Shown: in pieces, positions 1 to 8,237 of the stretch
How the letters are laid out: every line of letters begins with the position of its first letter
How positions within the stretch are numbered: the first letter of the stretch is position 1
NCBI GenBank assembly: GCA_040981125.1
Contig: JANRMQ010000005.1
Coordinates: forward strand, 124,001 to 188,000
Length of the DNA stretch: 64,000 bases
Source: DASSBQ01 sp040981125
GTDB lineage: Bacteria > Nitrospirota > Nitrospiria > Nitrospirales > Nitrospiraceae
Direction of reading: 5' to 3'
Translations under genes and position numbers: made by a program
The notes under the pieces: generated by a model
What the model saw: the letters and a program-made list of their open reading frames with translations, nothing else
Databases searched by the model: none
Told to the model about the DNA's origin: nothing

Positions 1-368
1 GCCGGCCCGCCGGTGAGCGCAGCCGCGACGCTATTTAAGAGGTCCGCCATATTGATAGGCTTTTCCAATACGTCATGCGCTCCGAGTTGTCGAGCGGCGA
101 CCAATAAATTCCTATCTCCAGAGCCACCCGAGATCGCAATGACCGGGATTGACGGAAACTCACGACGCAGCGTCATGATCACCTCCAAGCCGTCGCAGTC
201 CGGCATGTAAATATCGGTCAACACCAGATCGACCGGCGATCGATGCAGATATTGGAATGCGGCGCGTCCTTGGCTGGCTTCAGAGACCGTATGGCCTTGT
301 CCCTCCAAGACCGTCCGTAACAATCCACGCACCAGCTCATTGTCATCGATCACGAGGATGGATGCCAT
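1..368 (-). CDS. response regulator receiver-domain protein (C-terminus cut by window edge)
   Basis: The reverse strand opens at an ATG (366-368) and reads through to the window edge for 122 codons. The protein starts MASILVIDDNELVRGLL, with the acidic pair near residues 8-9, the phospho-acceptor Asp in the LVLTDIYMPDCDG segment, and the conserved Lys in VLEKPIN. These are the receiver-domain landmarks of CheY-like regulators. A domain after about residue 120 cannot be excluded, because the gene leaves the window. The next gene on the other strand begins at 695, so the 325-bp interval should carry divergent promoters. The cognate kinase is not in view. Confidence 0.9.
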   Translation of the reverse strand, partial: MASILVIDDNELVRGLLRTVLEGQGHTVSEASQGRAAFQYLHRSPVDLVLTDIYMPDCDGLEVIMTLRREFPSIPVIAISGGSGDRNLLVAARQLGAHDVLEKPINMADLLNSVAAALTGGP

Positions 369-694
369 GATCACATGAGTCGGCTCGTCACGATAAAAAA
401 GGGGGCGGGAGTGATAGATCGCTGATCAGCATAGAAAGAATGGCCTATATGATAACCAGCAGCGAGATCTCGCGCCAGCAGGATCTTGGCCCGAGTCGAT
501 GGATACTAGTATTGCTACGGTCTAGATCCCAGTTTCGCCACCAATACGGCACAGGTCGATGGGACGGATGATCGAGTGGGCAATGGGGTAAATCCTGCGG
601 AGGACTAGGGTTTCTCCTATTGTATAACGCCTCATTTTTAGCGAGTCTAAGTGTAGAGGTCTGGTTTGATGGTTGAAACCCAAAAGGAGGCGTT

Positions 695-1006
695 ATGCGA
701 AAAGTTGTGTTATCACTCGCCGCGATAGCCTTGTTGAGCCCCGGAGTAGGGGCTGCCCTAGCGGCCGACCCAATGGCAGAGAAAGAAGCGTCGCCCTCGA
801 TCTCGGAACGCCTGACCAAAGATACGGTCAAAGGCACCTTGATGAAGATTGACGGCGAATACTACTGGATCAAGGACAACGACGGGAAAGAAGTCAAAAT
901 TCACGTCGATAAGAGCACGAAGCTCGACAAGGTCGTCGAAGGCGATCATGTGAAGGCGTATATCACGGACAAGGGCCACACGACGACGCTTCAGCGGCAA
1001 GAATAG
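695..1006 (+). CDS. small exported protein, DUF5666-like
   Basis: A 103-residue protein with a clear signal peptide (residues 1-23, ending AALAAD), so it is probably periplasmic. The mature part contains one small beta-rich unit (VKGTLMKIDGEYYWIKDNDG, then VDKSTKLDKVVEGDHVKAYI) resembling the OB-like DUF5666 fold. The start is set by a strong AAAGGAGG four bases upstream of ATG. The protein encoded convergently at 1113-1520 has the same unit, so the two look paralogous. Function unknown; a role as a small periplasmic binding or stress protein is only a guess. Confidence 0.85.
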   Translation: MRKVVLSLAAIALLSPGVGAALAADPMAEKEASPSISERLTKDTVKGTLMKIDGEYYWIKDNDGKEVKIHVDKSTKLDKVVEGDHVKAYITDKGHTTTLQRQE

Positions 1007-1078
1007 ATAAACCGGCGACGGTCTCGAATCCGAGGCCCGACGTACCAAGCCGGGCCGATGCCCAGAAGCGAGCAGACA

Positions 1079-1106
1079 GCGGCCGCCGTTATCGAACGGC
1101 GGCCGC
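1079..1106. terminator. perfect 12-bp hairpin between two convergent genes
   Basis: GCGGCCGCCGTT, a four-base loop (ATCG) and AACGGCGGCCGC form an uninterrupted inverted repeat. It lies between the stop codons of the convergent small exported protein genes. Neither side has a strong T-run, so it may act as a bidirectional, partly Rho-assisted terminator. Confidence 0.65.
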
Positions 1107-1112
1107 GAGCTG

Positions 1113-1520
1113 CTATCGTAAATCCCCTAATTCCTTGGACGGAACAGTCAATTCAGTCGTCTCAGGCTTGGCGCCCAGTTTGAGAACCGCCTCTGCATCT
1201 CCACTGGATGTCACTTGCGCGGCGATACTATCGCCGACTTTCACCCGAGACTCGATTTTCGTGTCGGACTTCACCCGAACATGAGTTTGAGTCCCGTCCG
1301 GCTGCTGAATCCAATATGACTCTTCGATTCGTACAATTTCCCCTGCGACATTCCTGCATGGTGTTGAAGTGCTGCATTTATCCGACGCAGGAAATGAAGG
1401 CAGCGTTCCCCGGATCGTGGTTTGCGGCGGAGCTGTCGTGGTCGTCTGTTCCTGAGCAAATGCCGCCACGGCTCCGCCTATGACCAACATGAGCGCCAAT
1501 AACATTTTCTGTCGTGCCAT
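1113..1520 (-). CDS. small exported protein, DUF5666-like (paralogue of 695-1006)
   Basis: A 135-residue protein when started at the ATG at 1518-1520, which has GGAGG seven bases upstream. A longer frame beginning at 1568 lacks such a site. Residues 1-22 form a signal peptide (LLALMLVIGGAVAAFA), followed by a Thr/Gln-rich linker and a unit (VAGEIVRIEESYWIQQPDG, VKSDTKIESRVKVGDSIAAQV) that aligns with the neighbour at 695-1006. Two cysteines (CSTSTPC) are absent from the neighbour. Function unknown. Confidence 0.85.
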   Translation of the reverse strand: MARQKMLLALMLVIGGAVAAFAQEQTTTTAPPQTTIRGTLPSFPASDKCSTSTPCRNVAGEIVRIEESYWIQQPDGTQTHVRVKSDTKIESRVKVGDSIAAQVTSSGDAEAVLKLGAKPETTELTVPSKELGDLR

Positions 1521-1755
1521 GATCGACCTCCATAACGTCCCATGGGTTGATGGTTCTTCACATCCCAAACGAGAAACATGTTATGGAGCAGAGCAATTCT
1601 AAGGCCACGCCCTAGACGCCAAAACATCATCAATTCCGCCGACCTGTGCCGGAAGTCTTGAGGGGCTCGACGGCGGGCGAACAACTTGTCAGGTTCGAGT
1701 GGGACGGAATGTCTGATTGACTTTTTTCTCGCACCGGCAGAGAATCCGTAGGCTC

Positions 1756-1929
1756 ATGTACACCGTTGCCTACAAGGACAAAGTACTCACTCGCCAATGT
1801 TCCTGCACTCACCGCATCTATCGTTCAACCCGGCATGGCGTGAAGGAATTTCTCTTCAGCTGGATCGGCCGTTATCCATTTCGCTGCTGGGAATGCGGGC
1901 GCCGCTTCTATCGTTTTCGCCGCCGCTGA
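1756..1929 (+). CDS. small cysteine-containing basic protein
   Basis: A 57-residue, very basic protein. It has CSC near residue 15 and a C-terminal YPFRCWECGRRFYRFRRR segment resembling half of a zinc ribbon, so the four cysteines could bind one metal. The ATG at 1756 was chosen over a TTG at 1717 because the extra residues add nothing recognisable. The ribosome site is weak (TAGG). No function can be assigned. Confidence 0.5.
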   Translation: MYTVAYKDKVLTRQCSCTHRIYRSTRHGVKEFLFSWIGRYPFRCWECGRRFYRFRRR

Positions 1930-2005
1930 CCTTCCCGCACCTCACCGTTGCATGAGTTGAAGCGGTGTCCGCTTACCGGACATGGCTCGCTCGTCGGAGC
2001 TGCGA

Positions 2006-2437
2006 TCATTTCGGTTTACTTTCAGGCAAACGTTGGAGCGCGGCCTCGGCCCCCGTTCGAAAACTGACTTCATTTTCCTCCGTAAATGTCGTAATGATCG
2101 AGCGGTACACATTGCGCGCCTTATCCGTTTGTTGTTGCCTCACATAATCGGCGCCGGCATCCCTCATCAGAGTGGCGGCAGTGGCTCGCTCACTTCCCCT
2201 GAACCGTTGCGCTTCCATTTTCGTCTCGGCCGAACTCGACGGTGTCAGCCGGCGATCATACTCCTCGGCATGGGCCAATAGATCGTCCGCGGTCTGCAGT
2301 TTCGCTTCGGGAGGAGAATCGAAATTGACCCGCTTCATAATAGCGAGACCGTCGTCCGCCGTCGGCTTGAGCGGGGTGGGAGATCCTGTGCACGCGACGA
2401 GGATGAGGCTCGTTGCAATGGCAAACAGCAGACGCAT
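2006..2437 (-). CDS. lipoprotein of unknown function
   Basis: A 143-residue protein with a type II signal peptide and lipobox (LILVACTG; lipidated Cys near residue 16). The start at 2437 is supported by GAGGTGA just upstream; the frame extends further 5' but overlaps rnhA. The mature part is hydrophilic and helical (TADDLLAHAEEYDRRL, DYVRQQQTDKARNVYRSII), suggestive of a single TPR-like hairpin. It lies four bases downstream of rnhA on the same strand, so they are probably co-transcribed. It is likely anchored in a membrane facing the periplasm. Confidence 0.8.
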   Translation of the reverse strand: MRLLFAIATSLILVACTGSPTPLKPTADDGLAIMKRVNFDSPPEAKLQTADDLLAHAEEYDRRLTPSSSAETKMEAQRFRGSERATAATLMRDAGADYVRQQQTDKARNVYRSIITTFTEENEVSFRTGAEAALQRLPESKPK

Positions 2438-2441
2438 AATG

Positions 2442-2834
2442 TCACCTCGCGGCTTTAGCGGCGCATTGCGCCAATCGATCACAACGCTCGTTCTCCACAT
2501 GTCCATGATGACCGCGCACCCACTCCCAGGTAATCCGATACAGGGAACAGAATTCGTCCAATTGAACCCATAGGTCGTGATTCTTCTTCCGTTTCCACCC
2601 GAGCGTCATGGTTTTGATGAGCAATTGAGAATCGGAGTGCAGGACGATGGACTTCGGTTCGCGCGGCAAGCTTTTCAAGGCCTCGATGGCCGCCGTCATT
2701 TCCATGCGATTATTGGTGGTGAACGGGTCCGAGCCGTGGCTTTCTATTTCCTGCGCGCCGTCTCGAATGACATAGGCCCAACCGCCGGGGCCCGGATTTC
2801 CGAGGCAACTTCCGTCGGTGTAGATGTAGATCAA
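2442..2834 (-). CDS. rnhA: ribonuclease HI
   Basis: A 130-residue protein with the full RNase H type 1 pattern. It begins with YTDGSCLGNPGPGGWA (catalytic Asp7), has NNRMEMTAAIEAL (Glu45), LHSDSQLLI (Asp68), and GHHGHVENERCDRLA with the loop histidines and Asp119. It cleaves the RNA strand of RNA-DNA hybrids in the cytoplasm. It is slightly shorter than the 155-residue E. coli enzyme because the C-terminal helix ends early. The lipoprotein gene follows after four bases. Confidence 0.95.
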   Translation of the reverse strand: MIYIYTDGSCLGNPGPGGWAYVIRDGAQEIESHGSDPFTTNNRMEMTAAIEALKSLPREPKSIVLHSDSQLLIKTMTLGWKRKKNHDLWVQLDEFCSLYRITWEWVRGHHGHVENERCDRLAQCAAKAAR

Positions 2835-2860
2835 CTCATGACCTCCGCCGTGTTATGGCT

Positions 2861-3271
2861 CTACCGGTTGGGAGCGAATCGGAGCCCGACGATCTCGCAC
2901 CGAACCTTGCACCGCTGTGCATCGCGGAGGCTCAACGGGTCCTTTGTGTTGATTTCAAGAGACTGGATCAGGGATTTCTGAAACAGTTCGACGAGTTTCA
3001 GCGCCGCGTCGATATCGCGGGCTTTCGTCCACATCGCCGAATGGACTTCGTCGATCGGATCCCTGAAGGCGATCACCACTTCCAACTTCTCGGTGACTGT
3101 GATCCATGCCACCTTGTCGGCATTGAATGGCACCACGTGAAACGAGGACAAACCCTTCTCCTGCGCCGGAGCGGCGGACACGACCAATAAGGCGGACGCA
3201 ATGGAGATCAGGATCTGATGGATGAGGCTTCTGTAAGAATCAGCCAACCAAGCGCCTACGCGCCGGCCCAT
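2861..3271 (-). CDS. exported protein of unknown function
   Basis: A 136-residue protein with a hydrophobic segment at about residues 17-36 (ILISIASALLVVSAAPAQ) that looks like a signal peptide with a long basic N-region. The mature part (FHVVPFNADKVAWITVTEKLEVVIAFRD) matches no family I know. The ATG at 3271 avoids overlap with the preceding frame; a GTG at 3310 would extend it by 13 residues and overlap that gene by 37 bases. Neither start has a strong ribosome site. It lies upstream of rnhA in the same direction. Confidence 0.65.
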   Translation of the reverse strand: MGRRVGAWLADSYRSLIHQILISIASALLVVSAAPAQEKGLSSFHVVPFNADKVAWITVTEKLEVVIAFRDPIDEVHSAMWTKARDIDAALKLVELFQKSLIQSLEINTKDPLSLRDAQRCKVRCEIVGLRFAPNR

Positions 3272-3273
3272 GG

Positions 3274-3528
3274 TTAATGGGCGCGGTCCGGATGCACCGT
3301 AATGAGCCACTTGATATCGTCCCCCGACTCGTGTCGATGATTCTGCTGGAGTTCGAACGTCACACGTTCCTTGAGCATCGCGACGGCGAGTTCCTGACTT
3401 GGAAAGATCTCTTCCACCCTGGATGGAATATCAAGGATGACCGCCTGGTCTTCATGCAAGGCCACGGTGCAGCGCACTTGCTCCCAGCCGCCAGGCACTT
3501 GCCGCAACTCAATTTTCGCGTCGATCAT
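3274..3528 (-). CDS. hypothetical protein, 84 residues
   Basis: A soluble protein alternating beta-strand-like and charged segments (AKIELRQVPGGWEQVRCTVALHEDQAVILDIPS), with no signal peptide or motif I recognise. It probably heads the short minus-strand group that continues through the exported protein and rnhA. The ribosome site is poor. Its codon positions look normal for this genome, which is the main reason for keeping it. Confidence 0.55.
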   Translation of the reverse strand: MIDAKIELRQVPGGWEQVRCTVALHEDQAVILDIPSRVEEIFPSQELAVAMLKERVTFELQQNHRHESGDDIKWLITVHPDRAH

Positions 3529-3529
3529 C

Positions 3530-4356
3530 CGCAGATCTCGATCTCTTCGGCCGGCATAAGAGGAAGGTTTATTGCGGCCGGGCGCCGATGAGCCCCCAGC
3601 GTACCCTTCTACAATTGATTACGCAATAGGAAGGCGATGTTCCCGCCGAACCGCAGGCTTTCGGAGGTCCCGGCGGGCGCTGATAATTTAACACCGCCCT
3701 AATTCGGCCCTTACAAAGCGTTCATGCGGCCGGCTTATCTTGTCTTCACAGGAAGATATTCGCGTGGCCGCCGTCACTATCGTGGAAATGCCGGTCAGGG
3801 GTCAATCGACCATTGTGTGTGTCCCTACGGGTTCAGGCAATTCCTCTCGTGACGCGTCCTCTGATTGCCTCGCTTACGATGTCTTGTCCTCCTGACTCAT
3901 CCGATCATATGAAGCCTCCAACAAATGTCCTGTTCGGATTCGGTATAGCCGCATAGCCTGATTTTTTCCATGGCCAGTGCGCGTATGTCCTCGTGTGCCG
4001 CGTCGGGCGACGCATAGACCCACTCGGAAGACACGGTCAGCGGCCGGCGGTCCGGGCCAAAGTCGATCGTGCACGATCGAACGCGCCAGGAATCGGGATC
4101 TCTCGCTGTCTGAGTACCCCTAGCGGGGCGATCTTTGTAGACGGAGGTCGTAACCTGAATCATGCCGGCGGAGGCTAACATGGGCGGAAACCGGCTTGTA
4201 GAGCCGTTTAGCCGGAATGGAAGGCTCTTAGTGTCGCCACGACTCCAGCTATGACACCGCCCCGGACATGACGATGGCCGGAGCCAAATGCCTCTTGTGT
4301 GCAAAATGGCGTCTACCTATTACGAAGAGAGACATGACGACCGATCCTGATCGAAG
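3530..4356. other. 827-bp stretch with no confident gene
   Basis: Two weak candidates exist. On the plus strand a GTG at 3764 opens a 43-codon frame to 3895 with GGAAG upstream. On the minus strand a frame from about 4181 to 3897 ends in WVYASPDAAHEDIRALAMEK, which reads like a real small protein but has no ribosome site. Neither is strong enough to call as a gene. Confidence 0.4.
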
Positions 4357-4569
4357 ATGAAACACCAACCGCTCACGCCGCGTGAACACGAAGTACTCCA
4401 ATTCGTATGGGAAGGCTTTTCGACCAGGGAAATCGCGAACAAGTTGGGCCGGAGCTACAATACCATTGCCATGTATCGACAACAGATCCGAAGCAAATTC
4501 GGCGTCACGACGACCGCGGCAGCGCTCAAGATCGCGCTTCGGGAAGGCATCCTCGTAGAAAAGAAGTGA
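4357..4569 (+). CDS. solo LuxR/GerE-type HTH protein
   Basis: A 70-residue protein made almost entirely of a four-helix LuxR-type DNA-binding domain: LTPREHEVLQFVWEGFSTREIANKLGRSYNTIAMYRQQIRSK, with recognition helix near residues 34-48. There is no receiver or sensor domain, and an in-frame stop immediately precedes the ATG, so this is not a clipped longer protein. Such solo regulators bind DNA directly or act with a partner. No obvious target neighbours it. The nearest comparator is the NarL-type regulator at 13530-14201. Confidence 0.75.
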   Translation: MKHQPLTPREHEVLQFVWEGFSTREIANKLGRSYNTIAMYRQQIRSKFGVTTTAAALKIALREGILVEKK

Positions 4570-4967
4570 GTCGGCGGAGATGAAATCGCTCTGATTCGGC
4601 CTCGAACACCGCCCACCCCCTATTCCCCTCGACAAGCGAACGCTTGCCGAAATGAGTGATCACATGGGCATCGGCGCTGATCCATCACAGAACGGAGCGC
4701 GGGCTGCCTCATGCTCGCTTCCTCATATCACTCCATTCGCCGGATGGTGATACCGGCGGCGCAAAGACCATGAATGTGTCTTTAGAACTCTAGCTGGACG
4801 ATCAACGGATTGACGTATTCTTCGGACTGGTTCAGATTGCGTGGGCCATGCCGCCCACACCGCCGGCCTTTAACGCCCATGGAGTGGCGTCTATATCTTC
4901 CGATAGACCTTCAGCACAGACGTGAGGCTGATGAAAATTTTATTTAGGCGCTCAATGGAGGGATACA
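4570..4967. other. 398-bp intergenic region
   Basis: No frame with coding character is visible on either strand. The last 15 bases hold the GGAGGG ribosome site of the next gene, and the AT-rich run around 4932-4945 could belong to its promoter. Confidence 0.5.
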
Positions 4968-5291
4968 ATGCACTCAAACATCAACGTGTTGGCAATAGCG
5001 AGCATTATTCTCGCCGGCGCGCTTTTCCTCGGAGCAACTAAAGAAACCCGTGATGAGGTAGGAAGATTCCACCTCGTGTCTGCACATCAATCGACGATCT
5101 TTCTCGTTGATACAACCAACGGCCGCACATGGCGGTACAGCCATCGGACGGACGCCCAATCGACATCGTCAGGATCTCCATGCGAGGGACTTCTTAGGGA
5201 TTGCTTCATGGAGGTCGATAGATTGTCTGCCACCCCAACCGGATGGGCCAGCGAAATAAAAAGCGCCACTAGCAGCCCACCCTCTCCCTGA
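4968..5291 (+). CDS. small secreted or membrane-anchored protein
   Basis: A 107-residue protein with an N-terminal hydrophobic segment (INVLAIASIILAGALFLG, residues 5-22), then GRFHLVSAHQSTIFLVDTTNGRTWRYSH. That repeating Thr-Asn-Gly-Arg-Thr-Trp pattern suggests a single beta-propeller-like or YbbD-like blade. Two cysteines later in the chain could form a disulfide. A strong GGAGGG five bases upstream fixes the start. Function unknown. Confidence 0.75.
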   Translation: MHSNINVLAIASIILAGALFLGATKETRDEVGRFHLVSAHQSTIFLVDTTNGRTWRYSHRTDAQSTSSGSPCEGLLRDCFMEVDRLSATPTGWASEIKSATSSPPSP

Positions 5292-5799
5292 ACATCGTCC
5301 GTTCCGGTGTGGCGAATCGCTTGTTTCCATCCTGGAACTCACGGTTTACACATGTGGCGGTTGGCAGGCTGGTCTTCTCTCTTTCCACTGGATTTCAACC
5401 GGACCGCTGCGACTTCGCCAGGCTGACCGGATACCTCTGCTAGAGTCTGTGCGCACATGGCCACCATGCCCGTTCATCTTCGTTGAGCAGCCTAACGCCT
5501 GGACCTCTTCTCGGAGGCTCTGCATAGTGAAAGACAACCTTTCTGGGCTGAGAGGAATTTGAACCGGCGAGTTCAAGCCGCCAGGCTCAAGGGGTGGACG
5601 GTCCAAAATCTCACCCTCTTCGAGACCTTGCTCCACCTTACCAGACAATCGGCACCTTGCTCCTCCAGTCAGAGTATCAGCTGAAGTGTTGGATTCTATG
5701 AAGAAGTAGCGTATCCCGAAGGATCACCGCATCGGCCGCTCCTTACCGGCCCCAGCTCATCTCCATTCATTTCAGATAATCCCAGTTAGCCTCAGCAGC
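5292..5799. other. 508-bp region with no supported gene
   Basis: A 100-codon frame on the minus strand (5346-5648) is rich in Arg, Pro and Gly, has no ribosome site and looks non-coding. Nothing else is evident until the promoter at 5800. Confidence 0.45.
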
Positions 5800-5828
5800 T
5801 TGACATGTACGGCAATCATCCGTACACT
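5800..5828 (+). promoter_or_regulatory. promoter with embedded palindromic operator for the toxin-antitoxin pair
   Basis: TTGACA at 5800-5805 and TACACT at 5823-5828 are 17 bp apart, a near-consensus sigma-70 promoter. Between and over these elements lies a perfect inverted repeat, TGTACGG (5806-5812) and CCGTACA (5820-5826), with a 7-bp centre. A dimeric ribbon-helix-helix antitoxin bound there would block the polymerase, which fits autoregulation of the downstream pair. Confidence 0.75.
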
Positions 5829-5848
5829 TACCCAGGGAGGTCAAAGAA

Positions 5849-6151
5849 ATGGCACCGACGTTCGAAGCAATGAAGACGGCCCGGTTCGAAGCTCGCATCA
5901 CGGAACAGCAGAAGGCGCTTTTCCAGAGGGCAGCCGAGCTCACCGGGCGCTCCCTCACGGATTTCGTGGTCGCCTCCGCACAGGAAACAGCCTCACGAAC
6001 CTTGCGGGAGCATGAAGCGCTGGTTTTGAGCGCCCGCGACCGTGAAGCGTTTGTCGCAGCCCTGCTGAATGCGCCTGCGCCGGTCCCGCGTCTGCGTAAA
6101 GCCGTGCGCCGGTATAGGGAACGTCAGCATCACGGCGTCAATGCCCGTTGA
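5849..6151 (+). CDS. TacA-family (DUF1778) antitoxin
   Basis: A 100-residue protein with the DUF1778 pattern: an N-terminal ribbon-helix-helix segment (TARFEARITEQQKALFQRAAELTGRSLTDFVVASAQETA, about residues 10-48) followed by a C-terminal arm that would wrap the toxin. AGGGAGG precedes the ATG. It overlaps the acetyltransferase start by 11 bases, the usual arrangement for type II TacA/TacT modules. By family knowledge it neutralises the toxin and represses its own promoter; the palindrome at 5806-5826 is the obvious site. Confidence 0.88.
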   Translation: MAPTFEAMKTARFEARITEQQKALFQRAAELTGRSLTDFVVASAQETASRTLREHEALVLSARDREAFVAALLNAPAPVPRLRKAVRRYRERQHHGVNAR

Positions 6152-6671
6152 GAGTCATCCGTCTCCGTGGATCATTGAGCCGCTCGGAAAGCACCACAAC
6201 CGGGCCGACTTCTCGTGCGGCCAAGAAGTACTTGATCGCTACCTGAAGAAACAGGCTAGCCAGGATGCCCGCCGCTTGGTTGCCGCGCCCTTTATTCTCG
6301 TCCACGAGAGCGACCACAAAACAATCGTCGGCTACTACACGCTATCCGCGCTCAGCATTAATATCCAGGATTTGCCGGAAGACATTATCAAAAAACTTCC
6401 AACATATCCTATGATGCCTGTCACGCTCCTTGGCCGCCTTGCCGTCGATCGGCGTTACCAGTGTCAAGGCGCTGGAGAATTCCTGCTTGTAAACGCGCTC
6501 CAGCGAGCTTTCATGCAGTCATCGCAGATCGCGGCCATGGCTGTCGTGGTTGACGCCATTGATGAACAAGCCGTGCGTTTTTATCGGCATTTCGAGTTCA
6601 TAGCCTTTCCAGATAAGCCAAGACGACTTTTTCTTCCCATGAAAACAGTCGCCAATCTTTTTACCAATTAG
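6141..6671 (+). CDS. TacT-like GNAT acetyltransferase toxin
   Basis: A 176-residue GNAT protein starting at the ATG at 6141 inside the antitoxin's last codons. Landmarks are an N-terminal substrate region (FSCGQEVLDRYLKKQASQD), beta strand 4 (LLGRLAVD), the acetyl-CoA loop RRYQCQGAG (105-112), and FYRHFEF with Tyr148 at the position of the catalytic Tyr of TacT. Known TacT toxins acetylate the amino group of charged aminoacyl-tRNAs and stop translation. Substrate specificity cannot be read from sequence. Paired with 5849-6151 as one operon. Confidence 0.88.
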   Translation: MPVESHPSPWIIEPLGKHHNRADFSCGQEVLDRYLKKQASQDARRLVAAPFILVHESDHKTIVGYYTLSALSINIQDLPEDIIKKLPTYPMMPVTLLGRLAVDRRYQCQGAGEFLLVNALQRAFMQSSQIAAMAVVVDAIDEQAVRFYRHFEFIAFPDKPRRLFLPMKTVANLFTN

Positions 6672-6924
6672 ACCAACAGCGGGCAGCATCACGGCGGCGG
6701 CGGCAGATGTCAGTCATACCTACACAGCGTCATTAGTATTATCGATCACCGTGATTGCCGTCGGCGGCGTCGTCATCAAGGCTGCGACATTGGACGCTCC
6801 CCGCCGCCATTGATGCCGCCGGACGGTGTTTCGGTCGAGAGACGTTTGAATCGAGAGTGAGAGGGAAGGTCTGACCAGCCGATGGGCTCCCTTTCCAGCC
6901 GGAGCCTTAGATCCTGGTGTCTAC

Positions 6925-7644
6925 TCAACGACCCCTATCGGGCACGATTACACCGTTAGCATCACACCGTTTTAAGAATTTCCGTCTGAACTTCGCGTGA
7001 AAACCATCGACAAATGTTCGCAAAACGTGTGCATGACCAGCTATGAACCGATCTAATAGGATTATGGTCTTATCCTTGATCTGAATAAGTTCACTCGACT
7101 TCGCAGCAAACTCAACAATCTTTTGTTCATCGTCCCTGCCGTCAATGCAGCCATCGGCATGAGTCACAGCATTGCGTAAATAAATCAGATTGGTAAGGAG
7201 TTCTTTTTCGGACTTTTGCCTTGAGCTGTTAATGTGGACCTTATCCTGCAAATATTCGATAGCTTTCGGAATCACGCCCGGACCTCGATTATTGACGTCC
7301 TCCTGAATGTTGTACTCTTTCCGCGCAACACGGCATAGGCGCACTAAGCAGGCTTCCGTGGTGCTCATGAGAGTTTTCAATAATGAGTACCGCACAATGC
7401 GCGGGAAATCTCGCTCAATCTCAAATAGGTTGTCATCGATTGCTACACTGTTGAATCCCTGTTCCTCTTCATTGCCTTGTATACGAAGCTGCGCGGCCTC
7501 GATTTGACGTTGGCCCGCTTCCTTCGCCAATGCATCCTCCAGGAATTCGCACAACGAAATCAGCCTATCAAATTGGTAGCGATTCGAAGCGCCTACTGTA
7601 ATAACTTCGGCTGAAACAGTGTCTACGGAGTAGTGGACATTCAT
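6925..7644 (-). CDS. HEPN-motif protein of unknown function
   Basis: A 239-residue soluble, mostly helical protein. The ATG at 7644 has AAGGAG upstream and is preferred over one at 7677. Residues 153-163 (LIYLRNAVTHA) contain the HEPN signature Arg-Asn-x3-His (Arg157, His162), the catalytic pair of many HEPN ribonucleases. Earlier helices (FDRLISLCEFLEDAL, LLKTLMSTTEACLVRLCRVA) fit a HEPN bundle. It lies in the same accessory patch as the TacA/TacT pair. A defence or RNA-cleavage role is possible, but no partner nucleotidyltransferase is next to it. Confidence 0.7.
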   Translation of the reverse strand: MNVHYSVDTVSAEVITVGASNRYQFDRLISLCEFLEDALAKEAGQRQIEAAQLRIQGNEEEQGFNSVAIDDNLFEIERDFPRIVRYSLLKTLMSTTEACLVRLCRVARKEYNIQEDVNNRGPGVIPKAIEYLQDKVHINSSRQKSEKELLTNLIYLRNAVTHADGCIDGRDDEQKIVEFAAKSSELIQIKDKTIILLDRFIAGHAHVLRTFVDGFHAKFRRKFLKRCDANGVIVPDRGR

Positions 7645-7678
7645 GTCGGCTCCTTGGTGAAGTGAACGAGGTATCAAC

Positions 7679-7897
7679 CTATCTCAACCTATACGCAAAT
7701 CGCCCCCGCCACACCAAGCAAATGATGGTCGTTTGTTCGATTTCACCGATCCACCAGCATCGCCGTTGATACCATTCCTCTGAACTCAACCACCTTCCCA
7801 GCTTCACATATCTGTCCGCCTCTATGCTCGCCTCAATTACGTCATCATGTAGCCGAGCGCATTCGAAAAACGTATCGAACACCGGGCCGCTGTCCAT
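7679..7897 (-). CDS. small hypothetical protein upstream of the HEPN gene
   Basis: A 72-residue frame (MDSGPVFDTFFECARLHDDVIEASIEADRYVK opening) ending 34 bases before the HEPN gene in the same direction. It is Trp-rich near the middle (EEWYQRRCWWIGEIEQ). An in-frame stop lies eight codons upstream of the ATG. The ribosome site is unconvincing (TGGTGG). It could be a small partner of the HEPN protein or a remnant; no family recognised. Confidence 0.4.
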   Translation of the reverse strand: MDSGPVFDTFFECARLHDDVIEASIEADRYVKLGRWLSSEEWYQRRCWWIGEIEQTTIICLVWRGRFAYRLR

Positions 7898-8092
7898 CGT
7901 GCGACCACCAAGCAGGAAACCCTATCGCTCACATCTAATCCACTGTGCCTGAGCAGCGCCCCGCATTGTTTCGGGATCACATTCGCTTCGTGCAGCCTCG
8001 TAAACGTTACATGCATCGATACCAGAGGGGAGTTCGAACCTTCAGGTTACGGAAGATGTTGTGGGTAGAGAGTAGAGGACTAAGTAGTGGTT

Positions 8093-8179
8093 TGGTGCCG
8101 AAGCCGGGAGTTGAACCCGGAAGGGATTGCTCCCACACGGTCCTGAGCCGTGCGCGTCTGCCAGTTCCGCCACTTCGGC
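8093..8179 (-). tRNA. tRNA-Leu, anticodon CAG
   Basis: The reverse strand folds as a class II tRNA of 87 nt. The acceptor GCCGAAG pairs with CTTCGGC, followed by A and an encoded CCA (8093-8095). The anticodon stem CACGG/CCGTG encloses CTCAGGA with CAG at 8143-8145. A long variable arm and a GGTTCAACTCC T-arm are present. It decodes CUG. It lies 59 bp beyond the stop of the helicase-like gene on the same strand. Confidence 0.95.
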
Positions 8180-8237
8180 ATGAGCAAGATATTGTGGGAC
8201 AAGAGCACCGGATTATCGCTGATCGTGAGGGAGTTGG

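Noticed and set aside
8020..8045. A T-arm-like fragment (GAGTTCGAACC) near the tRNA-Leu gene, considered as a tRNA remnant or attachment site
   Set aside because: No acceptor or anticodon arm can be formed, and no matching copy of the tRNA-Leu 3' end flanks the toxin-antitoxin/HEPN patch.
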